DNA from: Acidimicrobiaceae bacterium
GTDB lineage: Bacteria; Actinomycetota; Acidimicrobiia; Acidimicrobiales; Poriferisodalaceae
Direction of reading: 5' to 3'
DNA length: 64,000 nt
Assembly (NCBI GenBank): GCA_002721305.1
Contig: PBKA01000006.1
Location: forward strand, 1 to 64,000
Below are positions 17,979 through 26,845 of the stretch, piece by piece. Position numbers and translations under genes: made by a program. The notes beneath the pieces are model-generated. The model had not been told where the DNA came from and did not search any database. It was given only the letters and a program-made list of their open reading frames with translations. Each line of letters opens with the position of its first letter. Position 1 is the first letter of the stretch.

Positions 17979-18367
17979 AAGATGACGGCACGGATGTGGT
18001 TCAGGCGTTCGTTCGGGTCGGTGACGTGTGCCCCAGCGACGAGAAATTTCGTGAAGCCACCAAGTACTGGACCGGAAGTCTATGGATAGGCATAGGAGCA
18101 CGGTTTATCGTCTTCCGCTTCGACTCAGGCAATCTTCAGTCCGTTAACGAAACATGCGGGTCGCTTGAGGAAATCGAAAGCCAGTTCGGACTTGTTGCTT
18201 CAGCTGACACCTGGCGCAGAGTCCTATTGACCGGGACCGGTAACGGTGCATCAGAAGGCGAAGGCTGGGTTTCTGAGGTTTCTCGAGTGGGGGACAGGGA
18301 CGTCTATTGGCGGTATCACATAGCGTTGCGGCGGCTGATCGAACTTGCACAGGTAGAAATGCGGTAA
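17975..18367 (+). CDS. Hypothetical protein (130 aa)
   Basis: It begins with a GTG overlapping the SDR stop (GTGA), which supports real translation. The 130-residue product has a mixed alpha/beta character with a beta stretch WIGIGARFIVFRFDSG, then VSRVGDRDVYWRYHIALRRLIELAQ as a long C-terminal helix. It faintly recalls sterol-carrier-protein-2 domains by size and strand order, but no signature is present and I do not assign it. Context: an SDR/thioesterase group before, ilvD after. Confidence 0.6.
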   Translation: MKDDGTDVVQAFVRVGDVCPSDEKFREATKYWTGSLWIGIGARFIVFRFDSGNLQSVNETCGSLEEIESQFGLVASADTWRRVLLTGTGNGASEGEGWVSEVSRVGDRDVYWRYHIALRRLIELAQVEMR

Positions 18368-18431
18368 CGCTCGAATCCGGCCCTGACAGAATTTCTCTCC
18401 AAGCGTGGGCTGATGCTTCTAGGCTGGAGTC

Positions 18432-20267
18432 ATGCCTCAGTATCGTTCAACCACATCGACGGCTGGTCGAAATCAGGCGGGAGCGCGAGCGTTGTGGCGC
18501 GCCACCGGCATGACTGACGAAGACTTCCACAAGCCGATCATCGCTATTTCCAATTCGTTTACACAATTTGTCCCCGGACATGTCCATCTCAAGGATCTTG
18601 GCCAGATGGTCGCGCGTGAGATTGAAGAGGCGGGTGGAGTGGCCAAAGAATTCAACACCATCGCCGTCGACGATGGGATCGCTATGGGTCACGATGGCAT
18701 GTTGTACAGCCTGCCCAGCCGCGATCTCATAGCCGACTCGGTCGAGTATATGGTCGAGGCGCACTGTGCCGATGCTCTTGTCTGTATCAGCAACTGCGAC
18801 AAGATCACTCCTGGAATGCTTAATGCAGCCATGCGTTTGAACATTCCAACCGTGTTCGTCTCCGGTGGCCCTATGGAGGCAGGAAAGACGAAGCTTGCTG
18901 AGAACAAGGTGGATTTGATCAACGTCATGATCGTTGCGGCAGACGACTCGGTTAGTGATGAAGATGTGGCCGAAATGGAACGCTCCGGGTGTCCCACCTG
19001 CGGATCGTGTTCAGGCATGTTCACAGCGAACTCAATGAATTGCTTGACCGAAGCGCTGGGGCTCTCTTTGCCCGGCAATGGAACCGTCGTAGCTACACAT
19101 GCCGACAGAAAAGAGCTCTTCTTGAGGGCTGGCCGGTTGATTGTGGACTTGTGCCGTCGTTACTACGACGAGGACGACGATTCGGTGCTGCCTCGCAATG
19201 TTGCTAGTTTCGAGGCTTTCGAAAACGCCATGTCTTTGGATATAGCGATGGGAGGATCTACCAACACGATTCTGCACCTGCTCGCGGCCGCTCAAGAAGG
19301 CGGCGTGGATTTCACCATGGCTGATATCGACCGCCTATCAAAGAAAGTGCCCAACATCTGCAAAGTTGCGCCAGCCACGGAGTTGTTCCACGTCGAAGAC
19401 GTGCACAGGGCCGGGGGAGTAATGGCGATTCTCGCGGAATTGAACCGCGCCGGCTTGTTGAACAATCAAACTCCAACTGTCTACGAGTCGAGTCTTTTTG
19501 AAGCCTTAATGAAATACGACATATCCAGCAATGACGACGATGCTTTGCACGAGTTCTATCGGGCTGGGCCGGCCGGGATCCCGACTCAGGTAGCGTTCAG
19601 CCAAGCTGAGCGGTACAAGACCTTGGATCTAGATCGGCAACAGGGATGCATTCGTTCAATAGACCATGCGTACAGTGCTGATGGCGGCCTCGCTGTTCTT
19701 TACGGCAATTTGGCCGAAGACGGCTGCGTGGTCAAGACAGCAGGGGTCGACGAATCCAACCTTGTTTTCACCGGCACAGCGCATGTGGTCGAAAGCCAAG
19801 ACGAAGCTGTGGACCACATTCTCAATGACAAGGTGAGCGAGGGGTCGGTCGTGGTGGTTCGTTATGAGGGGCCGCGAGGTGGACCAGGCATGCAAGAGAT
19901 GCTGTATCCGACCTCCTATTTGAAATCGAAAGGTCTGGGTAAGGCGTGCGCACTGCTTACAGATGGTCGCTTCTCTGGCGGCACTTCTGGTCTGTCCATA
20001 GGCCACGTCTCGCCTGAAGCCGCCGCTGGGGGAACAATCGGTCTCGTTCGAGATGGAGACATCATTCACATTGATATTCCGAATCGATCGATCCATCTGG
20101 AAGTCGACGATGACCGAATTGCCGAACGGAGAAAGTTGCAAGACGAGTTGGGCTGGAAGCCGGAGATGCAGCGACCGAGGAAGGTGTCGCTTGCGCTCAA
20201 GGCCTATGGCTTAATGGCCACGAGTGCAGACAAGGGCGCTGTTCGCGATCTGAGTGTGTTCCTGTAA
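18432..20267 (+). CDS. ilvD: Dihydroxy-acid dehydratase
   Basis: 611 residues, matching the long enterobacterial form of IlvD closely. The N-terminus [14 protein letters not shown], then [11 protein letters not shown], the iron-sulfur ligands in [12 protein letters not shown] and [19 protein letters not shown], and the C-terminal [15 protein letters not shown] all agree. It makes 2-oxoisovalerate or 2-oxo-3-methylvalerate from the 2,3-dihydroxy acids, the third step of branched-chain amino acid synthesis. No other ilv gene lies in the window. Because relatives dehydrate sugar acids, the name rests on the near end-to-end likeness to the E. coli type. Confidence 0.97.
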   Translation: MPQYRSTTSTAGRNQAGARALWRATGMTDEDFHKPIIAISNSFTQFVPGHVHLKDLGQMVAREIEEAGGVAKEFNTIAVDDGIAMGHDGMLYSLPSRDLIADSVEYMVEAHCADALVCISNCDKITPGMLNAAMRLNIPTVFVSGGPMEAGKTKLAENKVDLINVMIVAADDSVSDEDVAEMERSGCPTCGSCSGMFTANSMNCLTEALGLSLPGNGTVVATHADRKELFLRAGRLIVDLCRRYYDEDDDSVLPRNVASFEAFENAMSLDIAMGGSTNTILHLLAAAQEGGVDFTMADIDRLSKKVPNICKVAPATELFHVEDVHRAGGVMAILAELNRAGLLNNQTPTVYESSLFEALMKYDISSNDDDALHEFYRAGPAGIPTQVAFSQAERYKTLDLDRQQGCIRSIDHAYSADGGLAVLYGNLAEDGCVVKTAGVDESNLVFTGTAHVVESQDEAVDHILNDKVSEGSVVVVRYEGPRGGPGMQEMLYPTSYLKSKGLGKACALLTDGRFSGGTSGLSIGHVSPEAAAGGTIGLVRDGDIIHIDIPNRSIHLEVDDDRIAERRKLQDELGWKPEMQRPRKVSLALKAYGLMATSADKGAVRDLSVFL

Positions 20268-20282
20268 CTTCAGGCTCCCGAG

Positions 20283-21500
20283 GTGAGCAGCACCTTTGAG
20301 AGTCTGTCAATCCCAGCGTTTCGTCGCTTGTGGGCGGGCGGTTATCTCTTTTCGCTAGCCATATTTGCTCAGATGGTTGCCCGAGGAGCTCTAGCAAAAG
20401 ACCTGGAGGGGAGCAACGCGGCATTAGGAGCGGTCACGCTCGTCTTCGGCGTTACTGGGCTGGTGACGACACCTCTTGGTGGCGTAGTAGCTGACCGTTT
20501 TCCTAAACGCTTGATTTTGCTTATTTCCAACGCATTGTTGCTCGCCTCATCACTCTGGATCGCTTTAGCGGTTCAACTCGAATTTGTTACCTTCTGGATG
20601 TTGCTGGGGGCTTCAGCCATTCAATCGGCCGGATTCAGTGGCCTACTACCAGCTCGAATGGCATTCACGGCCGAGCTAGTGGGGCCTGAACGTCTGGCAA
20701 ATGGAGTGGTGTTATCGCAGATCTCTATGAACTTGAACAGGGTTGTTGGACCCGTGCTGGCCGGCTTGTTCTTAGGGTTTCCAAATCTGGGAATCGGCGC
20801 TATTTACTGGATGAGTAGTTGCATCACAGCTGTCGGATGTTTCTTCTTCTTGTCGTTACCTCACGGCCGCCCACAATCTGATCTGAGGAAGCGGTCAGCG
20901 GTCAAGGACTTGGTGGATGGAGTTCGATACGGCTTCAAGACGTGGCCGCTTCCGCTGCTCCTCAGCACCTCGGCTCTAGCATTATTGTTCGGCTTCCCGT
21001 ATGTAGCCTTCCTCCCCAGCGTCGCGGAAGACCTATTCGGTGCTGGTGATACTGGTTACGCGTGGCTCTCCGCTGTAGGAGCAAGCGGCGGCTTAGTCGC
21101 AGCATTGTCGATAGCTGGTAGGGCCAAAGGGCCCATCGCCTGGAAAATACACAATGTCGCTGTTTTTGGCTTCGGGCTCGGCATTATAGCTACAGGAGCG
21201 GCGCCGACCTTCGCCGTAGCCATGCTTGTCATGCTTTGTCTGGGGGCGGCTACGGCCGCGTTTCAGTCGATGAATGCGACCCTGACGTTGGCTAGCAGCG
21301 AGCCGGTCTATCACGGCCGTATGCAGTCACTATTACAACTGGGGTTCAACCTTTTTGGTGTGGCCGCGTTGCCTTTAGGGCTGTGCGCGGACAAGTATGG
21401 GCTCCGTGAAACCCTGATAGTTATGGGGCTTTCCGTCGTGATCGTCGGAACAGTTTCGAACTTCCTATATAAAACAAAAGTTCGACCGGAAGACCAATAA
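20283..21500 (+). CDS. MFS transporter
   Basis: A 405-residue membrane protein with about 12 hydrophobic segments, begun by GTG in a GAGGTG context 15 nt after ilvD. The N-terminal LSIPAFRRLWAGGYLFSL and the loop GGVVADRFPKR between helices 2 and 3 are typical of the MFS_3 (enterobactin-exporter/macrolide-efflux-like) group. It is likely a proton-linked exporter in the cytoplasmic membrane; the cargo is unknown. Cotranscription with ilvD is probable from spacing but a functional tie is not obvious. Confidence 0.88.
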   Translation: MSSTFESLSIPAFRRLWAGGYLFSLAIFAQMVARGALAKDLEGSNAALGAVTLVFGVTGLVTTPLGGVVADRFPKRLILLISNALLLASSLWIALAVQLEFVTFWMLLGASAIQSAGFSGLLPARMAFTAELVGPERLANGVVLSQISMNLNRVVGPVLAGLFLGFPNLGIGAIYWMSSCITAVGCFFFLSLPHGRPQSDLRKRSAVKDLVDGVRYGFKTWPLPLLLSTSALALLFGFPYVAFLPSVAEDLFGAGDTGYAWLSAVGASGGLVAALSIAGRAKGPIAWKIHNVAVFGFGLGIIATGAAPTFAVAMLVMLCLGAATAAFQSMNATLTLASSEPVYHGRMQSLLQLGFNLFGVAALPLGLCADKYGLRETLIVMGLSVVIVGTVSNFLYKTKVRPEDQ

Positions 21501-21527
21501 GCGATGGGCTGACGGTAACTTCCATTC

Positions 21528-22316
21528 ATGGAGATTTTCGGGGTGGTTAATGCTTCTCCAGACTCGCTGGCGAAGTTCTCGGTTGTCTCCACTGAAGAAG
21601 AAGCAAAAGAATACGGAGCGGCTCTTCTCGCTCAGGGAGCCGACCATTTAGATATAGGTGCTCAGGCTTCTCACGGTGATGCCACTTTTGTGACCGCTGA
21701 TGAGGAGTGGAAAATCATAGAAGGACCCCTCAAAGGGCTTCTCTCACTCGGCGTCGATGTGGCTATTGACACCTGGCAAGTTGAAACTGCGCGCAGAGCA
21801 TTAGAGGCTGGCGCTCAAATTCTCAATGCGGCTGATGCGTTGCAGACAGAGGCAATGATGGAATTGGTGGCGAGTCGGGAGATTCAAGTTGTGCTGCCGT
21901 TCATGTTGGGTCCCGATCCGCGACATCTAAAGCACGTAGAAGGCGACCCAGTCCAAGTAATGGTTGATTGGTTTGATTTACAACTGGAACGTGCAGAGCG
22001 GTGGGGGGTCCGGGAACGTCTTGTACTAGACCCTGGTACCGGATTCGCGCCAGCCCATTGGGACTGGGAGGAGAGGTACGAGTACCAAAAAGCGATCTAC
22101 ACGGGTTTGGATCGCCTACGGCGGTTTGATCTTCCCATATACGTACCCATCGCTTGGAAGCAGACAGCAGACAGACTCGAACTCATCGATCTGGTACTGG
22201 TTCAGGAAGTGGAGTATGTGCGGGCGCATATACCGCAACAAATCCGTGATCGACATGCTGCTATTCGCAAAGGCAAGCCATTACCCACTTCCGACGTTTG
22301 GGACGGCTATGACTGA
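21528..22316 (+). CDS. Dihydropteroate synthase-like (pterin-binding domain) protein, non-canonical
   Basis: 262 residues with a recognisable FolP TIM-barrel pattern: GVVNASPDSLAKFS for the usual N-x-TPDSFSDGG loop, HLDIGAQASHGD for DVGGESTRPG, IDTWQVETARRAL for SIDTxxxxVAxxAL, LDPGTGFA for DPGxGFGK, and a C-terminal VRAH near the usual RVHD. Several substrate-contacting positions differ, notably the loss of Arg in the STRPG loop and of Lys after GFG. Actinobacteria often carry a second FolP homolog without synthase activity; this may be one, or a different pterin-binding or methyltransfer enzyme. No other folate genes are nearby. Confidence 0.78.
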   Translation: MEIFGVVNASPDSLAKFSVVSTEEEAKEYGAALLAQGADHLDIGAQASHGDATFVTADEEWKIIEGPLKGLLSLGVDVAIDTWQVETARRALEAGAQILNAADALQTEAMMELVASREIQVVLPFMLGPDPRHLKHVEGDPVQVMVDWFDLQLERAERWGVRERLVLDPGTGFAPAHWDWEERYEYQKAIYTGLDRLRRFDLPIYVPIAWKQTADRLELIDLVLVQEVEYVRAHIPQQIRDRHAAIRKGKPLPTSDVWDGYD

Positions 22317-22320
22317 AGAC

Positions 22321-24618
22321 TTATCCAGGTATTGCTTCCAAACGCGCCCTCACATGTTTGTGGTGAGGTGTTAAAGCCAACCAGTCACGGTCTTCTAGGT
22401 CGGTTAACTCATTCACTGCAACACCGTGAATCTTGTGTTCCCCGTTCTCGTCGGGGTACTCCATACCGAAGCCGTGAGGCAAACTCACTTGCCCCTCCAT
22501 CATTGTGTCGGTGATGTCGGCGGGAGCTTCGGCTTCACCCCGCTTAGTGATGACCCGCACTCTTTGGCCATCGGCCACCCCCAGCCGGTCGGCGTCAAGA
22601 GGATTGATTCGCAGAGCACCATCCTTGTCCTTTTTGCGCCAGAACGGATCGCGAATAATGTCATTGACCGTTGACCCTCGATGTTCTCCAGCGGTTAACA
22701 CGAATGGGTAGGCATCAGTAGGTGACGCTGGTTCTTCTGAGGCTAAACCGCGTAACTCTGCCACTAACTCTTCTATGTGAATGTGGATCTTGCCGTCAGG
22801 AGTCCTGATTCGATCGAAACTGGTTGAATAATCACTGGTGCTAAACACCATGCCGGATTTGGCGTTAAGGAGCGCATCAAAGAGATTATTGGCGAGCTCG
22901 AGACCGTCGCCTTTCACGCCCGCTGCTCTAATGGCATCCGGGAAACGCATAGATGCCTGCATAGCGGACCCAAACATCACTGCGGCGGGTGCCATTGCCC
23001 CGAGGCTTTGTCCAAGAGAGCGGTACAGCGCGGTTGGAAGCTTGGCACCCAGATCCGGATTATCTGTCGACAAACGCGTAAAGGTTTCAATAAAGGCTTC
23101 ACGACTTTCATCAGCAGCTTCGGCTAGCTCGTGAATGCCCTCTGGTTCTCCACCCATTGCTTCTACGAGCCGGGCATGAATTTCTGCCTCCGGTAACGTG
23201 TCACCCAGCGGTTCAAAAATTGGTTGGCGAATATGGAAAACATTTGACGGCATCTCACCAGCAAAAAACGTCGCTTCTGGTTTTTCGTATTGAGAACAAG
23301 CAGGTAGTACGTAGTGGGCTTGGCGGGCCGTTTCGGTCATCGCTACATCGATGACAACAAGACATTCAAGTTTCGCGAAGGCTTCGCGGAACCGCTTCGA
23401 ATCGGGCAACGAATGAACCGGGTTTGACGATTCGACAATCATGCCCCTGAACCGATCTGGATGATCGGTGTCGATAGCGTCAGGTATGGCAGCGCAGGCG
23501 AACAGCCCACACAGTAGTGGTGTGCCCGTTACGGGCTCGGTTGCGCCGTCGGCACTATGACCACAAATCGGGGCCAACCTGTTAGGAATATTCATTCCTC
23601 CTTCATTTCCAAAGTTACCGGTGAGCAGGTAGAGGAGGCGTTGCAGCCAACTGTTCAGTGTGGAGTGCGGCGCCATTTCGATGCCAAGGTCTTCTTCTGT
23701 GGCCATTGACCGGGCATTTGCCATGGTGCGAGCAGCGGCCCTCAACTCTTCTTCAGGGATCCCGCACTTTCGCGCGTAATCCGTGATGTCGACTTCGTCC
23801 AACAAGGGTTTGAGTTCATCCCATCCGACACATTGGTCGTTCAAAAATTTGTCATCCGTTAGTCCCTCTTTAACCATTGTTGAAAGGACTGCCGCTAAAG
23901 CCCAGGCGTCCGTCCCTGGCCTTACCCGAAGATGGTGGTCAGAGATGTTGGCTGTCTCTGATATGCGAGGGTCGAAGACAACGATCTTGCGGGTCTCATC
24001 GTTCTTTATGGCGTTCAAAACATTGCGAGCCTCAGGAAATCCATGACTGTGCCACGGGTTCTTACCTATGAATACGGCGCAATCCGTGTGGTGAAAATCT
24101 GGAGACGCCCCAATATCTTGACGACCAAAGAACTTGCCTTGTACCCAATACATTCCCGTCTTTTCTTGAGCCAGAGCGTTACTCCGGTATTGGACGCCGA
24201 GAGTCTGCAAGACGCTCCGGGCATAGGCACCGGGGAAGTGGTTGCCCTGTCCGCCACCGCCGTAATACATAATCTTGTCGCCACCATAGGTGTCTCGGAT
24301 TCCGACCAATTGGTCGGCGACCTCTTTGATCGCCTGATCCCAGCTGATCTCCGCGAAAGTTCCGTCTTCCATCCTCTTCAACGGGGCCGTGAGACGATCG
24401 CGGCCATTTTGGTAGTGGTTAACTCTTAAGCCCTTCTCGCACGTGTACCCCTTGCTAGACGGATGTTCCTTGTCGCCCCGCACCCGAACAATCTCTCGGC
24501 CATCTATGCGTACTTCAATTCCACAGTTAGCCGAACATAGGACGCAAGCTGTCTTATGCCACTCCTTTGTGGGATCGGTTTCAGGGTCGACGGTGGTAGG
24601 TGCATCAATTTCAGCCAC
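22321..24618 (-). CDS. Molybdopterin-dependent oxidoreductase (formate dehydrogenase/nitrate reductase-like)
   Basis: 765 residues of the DMSO-reductase superfamily. The N-terminal cluster motif CVLCSANCG followed by GYTCEKG can bind a 4Fe-4S cluster. NHYQNGRDRLTAPLKR, GKNPWHSHGFPEARN and VVFDPRISETA are molybdopterin contacts; the C-terminal dinucleotide-binding domain has LTAGEHRGSTVNDI and NPLDADRLGVADGQRV. Where assimilatory nitrate reductases and formate dehydrogenases have a Cys or Sec ligand to molybdenum, this one reads NALAQEKTG with no Cys. There is no Tat signal, so it should be cytoplasmic. A ferredoxin gene is divergent from it and may supply or take electrons. Confidence 0.88.
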   Translation of the reverse strand: MAEIDAPTTVDPETDPTKEWHKTACVLCSANCGIEVRIDGREIVRVRGDKEHPSSKGYTCEKGLRVNHYQNGRDRLTAPLKRMEDGTFAEISWDQAIKEVADQLVGIRDTYGGDKIMYYGGGGQGNHFPGAYARSVLQTLGVQYRSNALAQEKTGMYWVQGKFFGRQDIGASPDFHHTDCAVFIGKNPWHSHGFPEARNVLNAIKNDETRKIVVFDPRISETANISDHHLRVRPGTDAWALAAVLSTMVKEGLTDDKFLNDQCVGWDELKPLLDEVDITDYARKCGIPEEELRAAARTMANARSMATEEDLGIEMAPHSTLNSWLQRLLYLLTGNFGNEGGMNIPNRLAPICGHSADGATEPVTGTPLLCGLFACAAIPDAIDTDHPDRFRGMIVESSNPVHSLPDSKRFREAFAKLECLVVIDVAMTETARQAHYVLPACSQYEKPEATFFAGEMPSNVFHIRQPIFEPLGDTLPEAEIHARLVEAMGGEPEGIHELAEAADESREAFIETFTRLSTDNPDLGAKLPTALYRSLGQSLGAMAPAAVMFGSAMQASMRFPDAIRAAGVKGDGLELANNLFDALLNAKSGMVFSTSDYSTSFDRIRTPDGKIHIHIEELVAELRGLASEEPASPTDAYPFVLTAGEHRGSTVNDIIRDPFWRKKDKDGALRINPLDADRLGVADGQRVRVITKRGEAEAPADITDTMMEGQVSLPHGFGMEYPDENGEHKIHGVAVNELTDLEDRDWLALTPHHKHVRARLEAIPG

Positions 24619-24771
24619 GGGTTTACTCCTTGTGCTTTTCCTATGTTAGATGGATTTGCGAAGCACTACCTTCGTGTAGCGCAACGACACTCTGTGTCTT
24701 TTTGACGTACTGAGGTCTGCTCTCGAATGGCGCTAGGTTATGGGTACGGGACGTGGTGGGAGGAGCTACAT

Positions 24772-24966
24772 ATGCGTGTGAAGGTTGACGCTGACAAATG
24801 CCAAGGACATAACCGGTGCTTTTCTCTTGCGGTAGAGCTTTTCGATGTGGACGAATACGGGTATGCGACTGAACTCGGCGATGGGGAAGTCCCTCAAGAA
24901 CTAGAAGAGAAGGCTCGCTTGGCGGTTGCCAACTGCCCTGAATTCGCTATTTCCATTGAGGAGTAA
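24772..24966 (+). CDS. Ferredoxin, 3Fe-4S type
   Basis: 64 residues from the ATG at 24772, preceded by an excellent GGGAGGAG (24758-24765); an upstream ATG at 24727 is not supported. The motif KCQGHNRC with a distal CPEFAI gives C-x2-H-x2-C...CP, where His replaces the second cysteine of a 4Fe-4S site, as in single 3Fe-4S ferredoxins that feed cytochromes P450. FDVDEYGYA is also typical. No P450 gene is in the window; the divergent molybdopterin oxidoreductase is a possible partner. Confidence 0.92.
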   Translation: MRVKVDADKCQGHNRCFSLAVELFDVDEYGYATELGDGEVPQELEEKARLAVANCPEFAISIEE

Positions 24967-24977
24967 TTAGGACATCA

Positions 24978-25964
24978 TCAGCCGTCGCGCAGAGTGCTCA
25001 CCGACAGGCCGGCTCCCCATGAGTTGCTTTCCAAAGCGAGCAACACGTCAACCAAATTGTTATCTCGAATTCTTTCTAGTTCGCGAATTGTGTGATGGCC
25101 TGATTGTTCATCTGATTGCTCACTAATTCGGTCAATGAGTTCGTCAGTTAATTCTGGCGTATCGGTTAATTTCGACCACGGCCACTCGAGGGAAGGTCCG
25201 AACTGTTCGATGAAGTGTTTCATCCCACCCTCGCCCCCGGCTATTCGGTAGTTTTCGAAAAGACCCATTTGCGCCCATCGCAACCCAAATCCAAATCGGA
25301 TAATGTCATCGATTTCGTGAGTTGTGGCCACTCCATCGTTGATGAGCCACAACGCCTCTCGCCACACGGCTTCCAAAAGTCGGTCAGCTACAAACGCATC
25401 GATTTCAACTCGCACGTGCACAGGCTTCATCCCCGCGATCTCATAGAACTGAATCGCGGAGGAAATAGCTTCGTCGCTGGTTCTGTCGCCTCCTACTACT
25501 TCAACCATGGGTAGAAGATAAACAGGGTTAAACGGGTGGCCGACGAGAAACCGTTCAGGGTTGTTCATGTCCTCTTGAAGTCGAGAAGGGAGAAGCCCCG
25601 AAGTTGAAGAGGCGATCAGTGCCGATGCTGGTGCTGATTTCTCTATTTGGTTCAAAGCGTTCTTCTTCGCCCCCACGTCTTCTGGAATGCTCTCTTGGAT
25701 GAGAACGGCCCCTTCTGACGCCTCTTCGACTGAATTAGCGAACGTCAAAGAACCCTCCTGTAGTGGAGCGACACCCATTCGTTCCCACGAATGCCGAGCA
25801 TTGTTTAAGACTTCATTAACCAATCGCTCCGTTGCCGCAGCTGGATCAAAAATGGAGACATCAGAGCCACGTAAAAGCCATCTTGCACTCCATGCCGCGC
25901 CGATGACTCCGGCCCCGATGATCCCAACACGGTCAGGTTGGGAGGGTTTCCCTAAGGAGCCCAT
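24978..25964 (-). CDS. lcdH: L-carnitine dehydrogenase
   Basis: 328 residues of the 3-hydroxyacyl-CoA-dehydrogenase fold. The N-terminal NAD loop is GIIGAGVIGAAW. The stretches STSGLLPS, HPFNPVYLLPMVEVVGG, GMKPVHV, RLLEAVWREALWLINDG, LRWAQMGLFENYRIAGGEGG and IRELERIRD follow the pattern of characterised L-carnitine 3-dehydrogenases rather than fatty-acid enzymes. It would oxidise L-carnitine to 3-dehydrocarnitine with NAD+. The C-terminal thioesterase domain found in some relatives is absent. The gene overlaps by 13 nt the end of the cleavage-enzyme gene, which makes the substrate for the next step explicit. Confidence 0.93.
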   Translation of the reverse strand: MGSLGKPSQPDRVGIIGAGVIGAAWSARWLLRGSDVSIFDPAAATERLVNEVLNNARHSWERMGVAPLQEGSLTFANSVEEASEGAVLIQESIPEDVGAKKNALNQIEKSAPASALIASSTSGLLPSRLQEDMNNPERFLVGHPFNPVYLLPMVEVVGGDRTSDEAISSAIQFYEIAGMKPVHVRVEIDAFVADRLLEAVWREALWLINDGVATTHEIDDIIRFGFGLRWAQMGLFENYRIAGGEGGMKHFIEQFGPSLEWPWSKLTDTPELTDELIDRISEQSDEQSGHHTIRELERIRDNNLVDVLLALESNSWGAGLSVSTLRDG

Positions 25965-26845
25965 TTCGTTAATTCCAGCTTCTCGCGAACTTGGTCTGGA
26001 CCGATGACATCAAAGTTCATCGCTTCGAGTATCTGCCTGGCCCTAGCGGTGAGACTTTGATTGGTGGCTAATTCGCCTCGATCCATATAGAGGTTGTCCT
26101 CTAGACCGACGCGGGCATTACCTCCCGCTACAGCCGCTAGAGCGACGTAGGGAAGCTGATCTCTGCCAAGGGAAAAAGCTGAGAATGTCCAGTCTGATGG
26201 AACATTGTTGACGAGTGCCATAAAGGTGTTTAAGTCGTTCGGTGCACCCCATCTAACACCCATACACAGCTGAACCATCACCGGGGTATCAATTAGGCCT
26301 TGATCCACCAACGCTTTGGCCTCCCACAATTGCCCGGTATCGAAAACCTCGATTTCGGGGCGAACCCCAGCGGCTTGTATTTGGCGTGCCATCTCAGCGA
26401 GAGTGTCGTGGGTGTTTGTGGCAACATAATTCCCTTCACCGAAGTTCATGGTCCCGCAGTCGAGAGTGCAGATTTCTGGATGCAAAAGCCTTACGTGGTC
26501 AAGACGCTCAGTAGCGCCGGCCAGATCAGTTTGGTTCGAGTTGAGTGGCAGAGGCTCCTCCACTGATCCGATGACAAGATCTCCGCCCATTCCGGCAGTG
26601 AGATTGAGAACGACGTCTGTGCCAGAAGCTCTAATGCGTTCCACCACTTCTTGGTAGTAGTCGATTTGGCGATCAGGATCACCCGTGATTGGGTCCCGGA
26701 CGTGGATATGGGCGATGGCCGCACCTGCTTGGGCTGCAGCAATCACATCGTTTGCGATGGCTTCCGGGGTGAAAGGCACCTTGTCCGACTTGCCAACGGT
26801 ATCCCCCGCACCGGTAACGGCACATGTGATGAAAACTTCAGGCAT
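25952..26845 (-). CDS. cdhC: Beta-keto acid cleavage enzyme (DUF849), probable 3-dehydrocarnitine-cleaving CdhC
   Basis: 297 residues of the BKACE family. Visible are ITCAVTGAGDT, the zinc ligands in AHIHVRDP, NLTAGMGGD, DCGTMNFGE, and GLEDNLYMDRG near the C-terminus. In characterised pathways the subgroup next to L-carnitine dehydrogenase condenses 3-dehydrocarnitine with acetyl-CoA to give betainyl-CoA and acetoacetate. The assignment to this substrate comes from position: it overlaps the carnitine dehydrogenase gene by 13 nt and the dioxygenase gene by 8 nt. The fold assignment is firm; the substrate is inference. Confidence 0.88.
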   Translation of the reverse strand: MPEVFITCAVTGAGDTVGKSDKVPFTPEAIANDVIAAAQAGAAIAHIHVRDPITGDPDRQIDYYQEVVERIRASGTDVVLNLTAGMGGDLVIGSVEEPLPLNSNQTDLAGATERLDHVRLLHPEICTLDCGTMNFGEGNYVATNTHDTLAEMARQIQAAGVRPEIEVFDTGQLWEAKALVDQGLIDTPVMVQLCMGVRWGAPNDLNTFMALVNNVPSDWTFSAFSLGRDQLPYVALAAVAGGNARVGLEDNLYMDRGELATNQSLTARARQILEAMNFDVIGPDQVREKLELTKWAP

